26,882 bases of DNA, taken from positions 14,943,431 through 14,970,312 of the forward strand of contig CM012955.1 of assembly GCA_000181795.3 (NCBI GenBank), given 5' to 3'. The position numbers and the translations under genes are program-made. Every line of letters starts with the position of its first letter. Position 1 is the first letter of the stretch. Below are positions 20,695 through 26,882 of this stretch, piece after piece. The DNA is from Trichinella spiralis (Eukaryota; Nematoda; Enoplea; Trichinellida; Trichinellidae). Under the pieces are notes generated by a model. It was not told where the DNA came from and made no database searches. It was given only the letters and a program-made list of their open reading frames with translations.

Positions 20695-23600
20695 TCATGA
20701 ACTGATCAAATTTTACGCAGCTGAATTTATTTAATTTAGAAGTGTTTACAGATTATGTTAGAAATATTTAGTGCTTCTGGTTTTCATATTATTTCAGTGA
20801 AAGTAATCTGTATCGAATAGTGAAAGTGCATTATATTATACATATAAATAAAGAGTAAATTATATACGTCATTTAATAATTTAATAAAATTGTTCACCAT
20901 ATGCACGCTACTACGCTATTAGTGATGTAAAATTAGGCTGTTCTACCAGAAGCAAAGTAGTTTTTTATTTGCATATTTTACTTATTATCAAACACCACTT
21001 TAAAGCATTTCTATTATATTCAGTTATTTAATACTGTGCAACGGCTACAGGCACGTGTTCAACTATAATTCTGCTCTTCAATATCATCTTTGATTTGATC
21101 AATATTTGATATTATGCTGCCTTTATTTTTGTATGCATGCTATATGGTTGAGTTTTAATTATTATGAAAGAGCACTAATCAGCATTTGTATTAATATTAT
21201 TATTGTTCCCTTTCAGATGATTAAATCAGGTGCTTTACACAAACGTGTACCTATATATGTTTTTATGTTAAGATGACTACAATAATATTACTCACTTACA
21301 AGAATGTCATGATTTGGAAACAAATGGAACAAAGGAGTGGCACGTGGAAAATATAATTCCACTATTGAAAGTCATCTATTTTTAAAAGGTAAATGATGCT
21401 CGAGAATGTATGCTGATACTTGATATATGCTATTCGCATGATTTGACAAACATATTAAATGTGAACTTATTGGATTTTCTGCTATCACTATTCACTAAAA
21501 AATATTATTTTTGGTATATTACTTTTGATTTTTAAAGGTACTTCAGGCAAACTAAATAAGCATAGTACGCATTTGCGTTCACAATTTTGAAATGACTTTA
21601 CTAATATATTTTAATTTCAGAATTCACATAATATGAAGTTGAATACTTCATATACGGGAGATGAAAATGAAGCAGAACTTGTAATCATTATTTTATTCTT
21701 CATGTTAAATTTGCATGTATTCAGAAATCAAAGTTATGCATCACACTAATGTAGGTATCACTGGAACTATTGGCAGAAATCTTCGAAGAACTACAATTTC
21801 TTACAAACACAAATTCAATTGCACATGGAGAAAAAGTAAACAATATAATAATGCTTATAATATAATCAACGTCCTGCATGATGCTGTTTGCATTTACTTT
21901 GGATGTGAATTTTTAGTATTAATTTACTTATTTTATGATATTAAAAAAATTTACCTTTCAAATACTCAACATCAGTGATTGAGTCTTTTCAGACCTTTGT
22001 TTATTTACTTTATTCATTTACATTTACATTTGTTGTTTGTATGTTACATGATCACCGTTTATATTAAAATTTTACCAAATTTCAAATTATTTCATGAGAG
22101 TTCTTTGATTTTTTTTGCTTGAATATTATAGTTCTTTTTTCAATGTAATTTTCTAATGAATGCATTTATTCTTATTATTGTGAATTTTGATTATTGCTTA
22201 TTCTTGCATTGTTTTATCTTTCCTGTCATTTCTTTACTTTTCTTTCTCAAAACAGAACTTCCGATCAGTCTTCAAACAGATAATTCAAAGCAGCAATGTT
22301 TTTTCATTCACGTGCATGCATGTTTGCTTCTTTCACTTTCCACTTATTATAAAATATTTTTGTTATAATTAAAAATTTTTGTGGCTACGGTGACTAAGTT
22401 GATTGATGCGCAAGTTTAACATGAATAAGAGCTGATTCGCATTCAACTTTTTATAGTCTTTAACTCACTCCCCACAATTACACTCTTGCTTCATTTTCAT
22501 TCAAAAATTTCCCCTATTTCATTATTTAATTTCTCATTTTTATTTTATTATTTGTCCCTCTGCTAATTATTATTATATTTATTTACTTATTTTCAATAAT
22601 TTGTCAGCCACAAATTGATCAAAGTCACAATATTTTCAATGTTATTTTGCTAACAGAAAAGTTGCAACGATTTGTTCCTCATATAATAATAACAAAGCTG
22701 AAACAATCAATATTAACAGTGAGTAATAATAAGAGAAAGGCAAGTACGTGGGCCAAATAACTGTATTTGGATGCAAAGGAAAGCACCAGTAGAAAATGCA
22801 ATGGTGACGGCTACTGGATAATTGTACATTCTAATTAGGTTGACATTTTTGATGGGCTTACGCGGGAATGTAAAGCATGGCAAAATATCATCAGGTTTAG
22901 TTGTATGCAAAAAAGCACAAAAGCCAAACCACACACACACGACATTAGAATATATGTGAAATTCAGGCAGAAATCACAAAACAACACAGTGAAAAGATAT
23001 GCGAATGTACATGTATTAATCTAATTGCTGCCAGCAAGCTTGGATGCAACTTCTACCGCTTCAATGTTGTCAGCGGAAAAAATACAAGTCACACTTCACA
23101 TTAATAACATAATTGCTATCGAGAGTTTTATCTTACATGAACACAGAATACAAAGCATTAAATGGAAGCAATGCAGATAAAATGAGGAAAAGTAAAAAAT
23201 TCTTTTAATATGACTTTAAAGTATACTTCAAAAATAAAATCACGGAAATATAATAATAATTAGAAATACAGTATTATACATAATTCAAATTGCCAAATTA
23301 ACGATACGAAGGTTACTAAGCAATACAAAAATGAGATAAATCCTAAGGTTGTATCGAAAGTTATTATTCTATTACAGTACTGTTCGATAAAAGGTGACGG
23401 TGCGTAACAAAGATGCACGTGCAAGATGCTCCATTCAGGTGAAACTTCAATACTGAAACTTATTTTTTTGATGTTTTCCTATGAATGCATGCACATTTAA
23501 GTAATTAAGCAATTTCAGTTTGAAGATACGTGGAACTTGATACACTTTTAAGGCAGAATTATTAATTGCATATAATTGAACGTTGAAAGTTTTCGACAAA

Positions 23601-24712
23601 TCAATATTTCAAATTGTTATTATCCGTAAACGTCTAGATTTAACTGGTGAAGATGATAAAATTTTCAATTTACACTTGCTTATTGCATTCAATTTCATTC
23701 TGAACTGAGCATCTCGAATATCACTAAGCATATGGTGTTATCTATTGTGAAGGAGAGAAAAATACAGAAATCGTTTTCAATTTAATTCTATTATCATTTT
23801 ATACTGTTTTCTAAATTTTATACCACGAAGACATTAGATAAATCAGAATTTTCATCTAGTTAATTTTGCTTGTTATAGGGCAACCACTGTGCTCAATCAT
23901 TGTTTATTTTTAGTTTGGCATAATGTCCTAATTCATATTTGAGTAGCATATCCAACTTACGTAAGCCAGCGTTGATTGCTACGTGCGCAGTGTCTGCCTT
24001 TTATGCAAATTGGGCAGTTTGAAAATTAACCTCGTATTAGTACGGCGTCAGTTAAATGGACTTTGTTGACTAACAAAAGCCTAGAACAATATTTGCTCCA
24101 TCTATTTCTGTTTTAACTACTGAGTAAGGTGTATTATTAGATATAGAAGAATCTTATCTTTTCAAACAAAGGCGTGGTGCAGTTTCAATTTGAATTTGCA
24201 TTTTAATTTGTTTGCTTTTGAGCTTATGCGTGACCTGGATAATATTTGTTCAACGAAATGAAATACGCTTCATACTTGTTAATCAGTAGAGATGAACTTT
24301 ATGTAAATTTTCTTGAGGCTACTATTAGTTGCTCTGGAAACTCATTTCAAATGATTGTAGGCGAACGATGTGCGGCGAATGAAATATGGCGTTGTCAATG
24401 CGATGACAGACGAAGAAGAACAATAAAAACGGCTTTGCTTTCTATTTATTATAACATTATTTCATTAAATTAATTCTTCTACATTTAGATACAGAAGAAT
24501 TGAAGATAAAAGAAGACATCCAGAAGACAAGGGTAAGTTTGGTAAGTATAATTTGATGAGTTAGGCTAATTAGTTAAAGTTCACTGAGGAGTTCTTGAGT
24601 CTGTAATTTATTTAAACTCGAGCTGTAAGTTATCGAGCATTTAATTCAGATATTTGTTAATTAGTGTAATTCGACATAGATCATGAGTATTATTTTAATG
24701 AATTTGAGTGGC

Positions 24713-24779
24713 TTTCCGCATTTGAACGTTTTCTTGTCCCATGCCTTTCGAGTTGAGTTTAGGGTTCATTTGCGGAAAG
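24713..24779. repeat. Near-perfect inverted repeat, 16-nt arms
   Basis: CTTTCCGCATTTGAAC (24713-24728) pairs with GTTCATTTGCGGAAAG (24764-24779), with only two mismatches in the middle of the arms and a spacer of about 35 nt. It could be a hairpin or a remnant of a small element. Confidence 0.7.
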
Positions 24780-24842
24780 TGAAATGGTTGAATAATTTGT
24801 CGATCATTTCAAAGGACAAATTTTGAGCATAGTGAGTTTGTA

Positions 24843-24896
24843 GCACTGCTATAGTTTGAGTATTAGAATAAGTAATTGTTTGAGAATAGCAGTGCA
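24843..24896. repeat. Perfect 10-bp-arm inverted repeat
   Basis: GCACTGCTAT and ATAGCAGTGC are exact reverse complements with about 33 nt between them. The pairing does not extend inward, so a microRNA precursor is not supported. Confidence 0.6.
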
Positions 24897-25020
24897 AGGA
24901 TAGGAGGAATGTGAGATAGGGTGGTGTGCAGGAGTTCGACGGGTTACACTGCACGACGCGACCCTAACCGTATCAAATGATGAAAGTCCATATTTTCAAA
25001 GCTCACCTCTTCCTCTCCCG

Positions 25021-25200
25021 GTTGCGGTACCAGAGGCCTGCCGCCTTGCTCGGATCCCAGCAATGGGATCTCAAGCAAGGTTTTTTTTCAGCCCGACCGC
25101 CCCCGCGCCGCCCCCCGCCCTCCTGCCCGTTAACGGGGACTTCCCTCGGCGGAGTCTCCTAGTCCCGTGCTGGCCAGAGACCGGTTTTAAAGAGATGACC
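25021..25200 (+). repeat. GC-rich repeat element, left copy (inverted relative to 26.7-26.85 kb)
   Basis: Homologous blocks shared with the right copy, in order, are CGGTTGCGGT, AGGCCTGCC, a perfect 40-nt GC core (25089-25128), a TCCTAG..C..GTGCTGGCC block and GAGATGACC. This copy alone carries an insert of about 40 nt between AGGCCTGCC and the core that folds as a hairpin (25044-25080) followed by eight T. A perfect palindrome CCCGTTAACGGG (25126-25137) overlaps the core end. GC content is extreme for this window. The family is not recognised. It may be the terminus or 5' region of an uncharacterised mobile element. Confidence 0.8.
25044..25080 (+). other. Strong hairpin followed by a T8 tract
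   Basis: CCTTGCT (25044-25050) pairs with AGCAAGG (25074-25080), and GATCCCA (25053-25059) pairs with TGGGATC (25064-25070) around the tetraloop GCAA. Eight T follow (25081-25088). The shape resembles a terminator hairpin or the 3' end of a Pol III transcript. No box A/B promoter could be confirmed upstream. Confidence 0.6.
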
Positions 25201-25202
25201 CT

Positions 25203-25255
25203 GTCCATTTGTGTGGTAATGGACGTTGTTTGAAATCTTGTGCAATGGGATTTCA
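25203..25255 (+). other. Two consecutive perfect 7-bp hairpins
   Basis: GTCCATT (25203-25209) pairs with AATGGAC (25218-25224), and TGAAATC (25231-25237) pairs with GATTTCA (25249-25255). They follow directly after the GC-rich repeat and continue its run of stem-loops. Confidence 0.6.
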
Positions 25256-26500
25256 ACACCTATGTGAATTCGTAAGACGTATCTGTCCTAGAGGCAGTTA
25301 TGCAAATTCGCAATTGACGTAGTGCCGAGACTCTGTTTCGGTGCCAATCTAGTGGTGATCGTTACTCCCCCAAGAGGAACGGTAAGCGTCGCTATGCGTT
25401 TGTGTTATTGTCTCGCTGGCTCTGACACTTGGCCAATGATTGACATCAGATTTGCCGTCACACCTTTAATTAGTTCATTTGGCGTTGCACCTTTCTTCAG
25501 TTTAGGCATCAAACATTTGAAATTAATCTTCATCGAGAGTATCCCCTTATAATCATGCTAAATAGTTTAAATTTGTTAACATTCTATACATTAATTTATT
25601 CATTTAGGAACTTAAATGATATAGAAAATATAATGTTCATTCATCTAATAATTGGGCAAATTCAGTTTTTGTTTGCATTACACTGTTTTAAAGTAGAAAA
25701 GTTTACCTGTTTTTCATTTACATTTCATCATACAAAATACTTTAATTATTCATTAATTTTATACTGATAATAATATAGTTTTAGTTTAAAGCAGTATTTT
25801 ACTTCAAAAAATGTAATGTCAAAGTAGATTTCTACTTTAAAACAGTGTATTGTAAACAGTTAAAAGGGATGTAATATAGTAAACATTAAACAAGCATAAT
25901 TTTATTTATTAATTATTGGTGAGTTAGCTATTGTTTGAATATAAATTTTTTACATATAAAAATGTTAATCGGGGTCCCCTTTAATTAGGCAAGGGCAAAA
26001 TTAAACTTGGTATAAATGAAATAAACAATTAGCTAAGGCAAGGTGCAACGAGTTTAATCTTTTTATAAATAGGAAGTAATCTTCCATAAATAGAATGTTA
26101 TTAATCCGTAACATGCAGGAAAACAATGTATTAAATATGAGATTAATTTTAATATGCTAATTAGAAAGTTTAAAATGCAACGTAAATGCAACACTGAGTA
26201 TTTTAATTTTTAATTAGGTTAAATAACGTCACTCGTAACAACATATTTCAGCAGTGAGAGTTTTTTAATAAATGATTAACATACAATGTTAACACAAAAG
26301 TGGGTCATAATATTTTCTAATTAGGTATAATAACGTCACTTGTAACCACATATTTCAGCAGGGTTTTTTAATAGTTAATTAGAATGTTTTAATTGCAATG
26401 CAAAAAACAGCAACTTACAGTTGTCAGTTTTATTTGAAAAGATAAGTAGGCATAATACATTAAATCAATAATGATGAGTTGTAAATCATACGGTAAGTAT
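25256..26500. other. Stretch enclosed by the inverted GC-rich repeats
   Basis: The first 250 bp keep moderate GC and look like a continuation of the left repeat unit. From about 25550 the DNA is AT-rich without a supported gene. It contains an 8-bp-arm palindrome AAAGTAGATTTCTACTTT (25821-25838) and the direct repeat listed separately. Confidence 0.5.
26211..26371 (+). repeat. Imperfect direct repeat, two units of about 60 bp
   Basis: The unit at 26211-26270 and the unit at 26318-26371 share TAATTAGGT, then AATAACGTCACT, then ACATATTTCAGCAG and a TTTTTTAATA end. Only a few substitutions and small gaps separate them. Confidence 0.8.
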
Positions 26501-26683
26501 GCAAACATGAGATGGTTCTGCAGGACAGTACACTAATATTGAGTATCAGGTGTGACGGCAATTTGATGTGCATGAGGCGGCAAGGCTTAGTAGGCGAGAC
26601 GATTCACATTTGCCTGGCAACGCACGCCATCTGGTGCGGAAGCTACGTCTTCGGCGGATCAGAATGGCCATCTGGTCCGTCGA

Positions 26684-26706
26684 GGGTGGATCAGATGGAT
26701 CCACCC
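26684..26706. other. Perfect 9-bp hairpin
   Basis: GGGTGGATC, loop AGATG, GATCCACCC. It adjoins the GAGATGACC block of the right GC-rich repeat copy. Confidence 0.7.
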
Positions 26707-26855
26707 AAGGTCATCTCGGCCAAAATCGTGAGGCCAGCACGTGGGCTAGGAGGCGATGATGCCTTGGGGGTCCCCGGGGCAGGAGGGCGGGGGGCGGCGC
26801 GGGGGCGGTCGGGCTGACCGAAAGGCAGGCCTCCACCGCAACCGAAAACTTTTTT
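26707..26855 (-). repeat. GC-rich repeat element, right copy (inverted)
   Basis: The reverse complement of this stretch matches 25021-25200 block by block, with the 40-nt core at 26777-26816 perfectly identical to 25089-25128. It lacks the hairpin insert of the left copy. Its outer side runs into mixed A/T homopolymers (about 26850-26880) at the window edge. The palindrome CCCCGGGG lies at 26772-26779. Confidence 0.8.
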
Positions 26856-26882
26856 TTAAAAAAAATTCACAAAAAAAAGCAA

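Larger units (their letters stand above)
20700..24900. other. Long AT-rich stretch, no gene supported
   Basis: Several open frames of 60-90 codons occur (for example 21715-21978 plus, 22940-22713 minus, 24246-24473 plus) but none shows a known domain or a coherent exon chain. A candidate small plus-strand exon at about 24490-24534 ends in a strong donor (AAGG then GTAAGT) and reads RRIEDKRRHPEDK, with no partner exon identified. Two inverted pairs lie near the right end (24713-24779 and 24843-24896). Confidence 0.4.

Noticed and set aside
24843-24896. MicroRNA precursor
   Set aside because: Only 10 bp pair perfectly and the 33-nt interior does not extend the stem.
26512-26817. 101-codon plus-strand open frame ending in a Gly/Arg-rich tail
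   Set aside because: It runs through the inverted GC-rich repeat, and its GC-driven openness explains the frame. No domain is visible.

Overview
The window looks like nuclear DNA of an AT-rich invertebrate, most likely a nematode. Introns are short (mostly 44-130 bp), 3' splice sites are of the TTTCAG/TTTTAG kind, and genes are compact and closely spaced. A Trichinella-like clade I nematode is my inference; nothing in the sequence proves it. No prokaryotic layout, rRNA, tRNA or CRISPR array is visible. Most of the window is AT-rich, non-coding or decayed.

Left part (1-6.6 kb): a short hAT-like MITE sits at 1.57-2.10 kb. Two minus-strand genes follow each other head to tail: a membrane-anchored surface protein with C-type-lectin-like, TSP1-like and EGF-like modules (5634-3534), and 146 bp downstream a small five-exon RS-domain protein (3387-2698). 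The tight spacing and a splice acceptor 19 nt before the second ATG suggest an operon with trans-splicing (inference).

Middle (6.6-15.6 kb): a broken Ty3/gypsy pol fossil (about 6.6-9.0 kb, minus) abuts a direct duplication of about 1.9 kb. Each copy (9.11-10.97 and 13.66-15.55 kb) holds an FCP1/CTDSP-like HAD phosphatase gene on the minus strand, a 5'-UTR intron, a divergent promoter region and the first exon of a plus-strand gene. The left phosphatase copy is a pseudogene with a TGA just after the catalytic motif. The right copy is open through five exons (233 aa). Next to the left copy the divergent plus-strand gene reads as mitochondrial ribosomal protein S15, but the end of its S15 domain is not found. 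In the right copy only a decayed first exon remains. The upstream non-coding DNA of the two copies is far more alike than their coding exons, and identity within the gene is patchy.

Right part (15.6-26.9 kb): a decayed piggyBac transposase lies at 17.72-18.52 kb, next to a gypsy-type gag fossil at about 18.75-19.34 kb. An unassigned degenerate coding-like segment lies at 20.46-20.69 kb. At the far right, two inverted copies of a GC-rich element (about 25.02-25.20 and 26.71-26.85 kb) share a perfect 40-nt core. The left copy is packed with perfect hairpins. They flank a 1.5-kb AT-rich stretch that contains an imperfect direct repeat.

Splice models were built by eye from frame and phase agreement. 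No alignment or database search was run.
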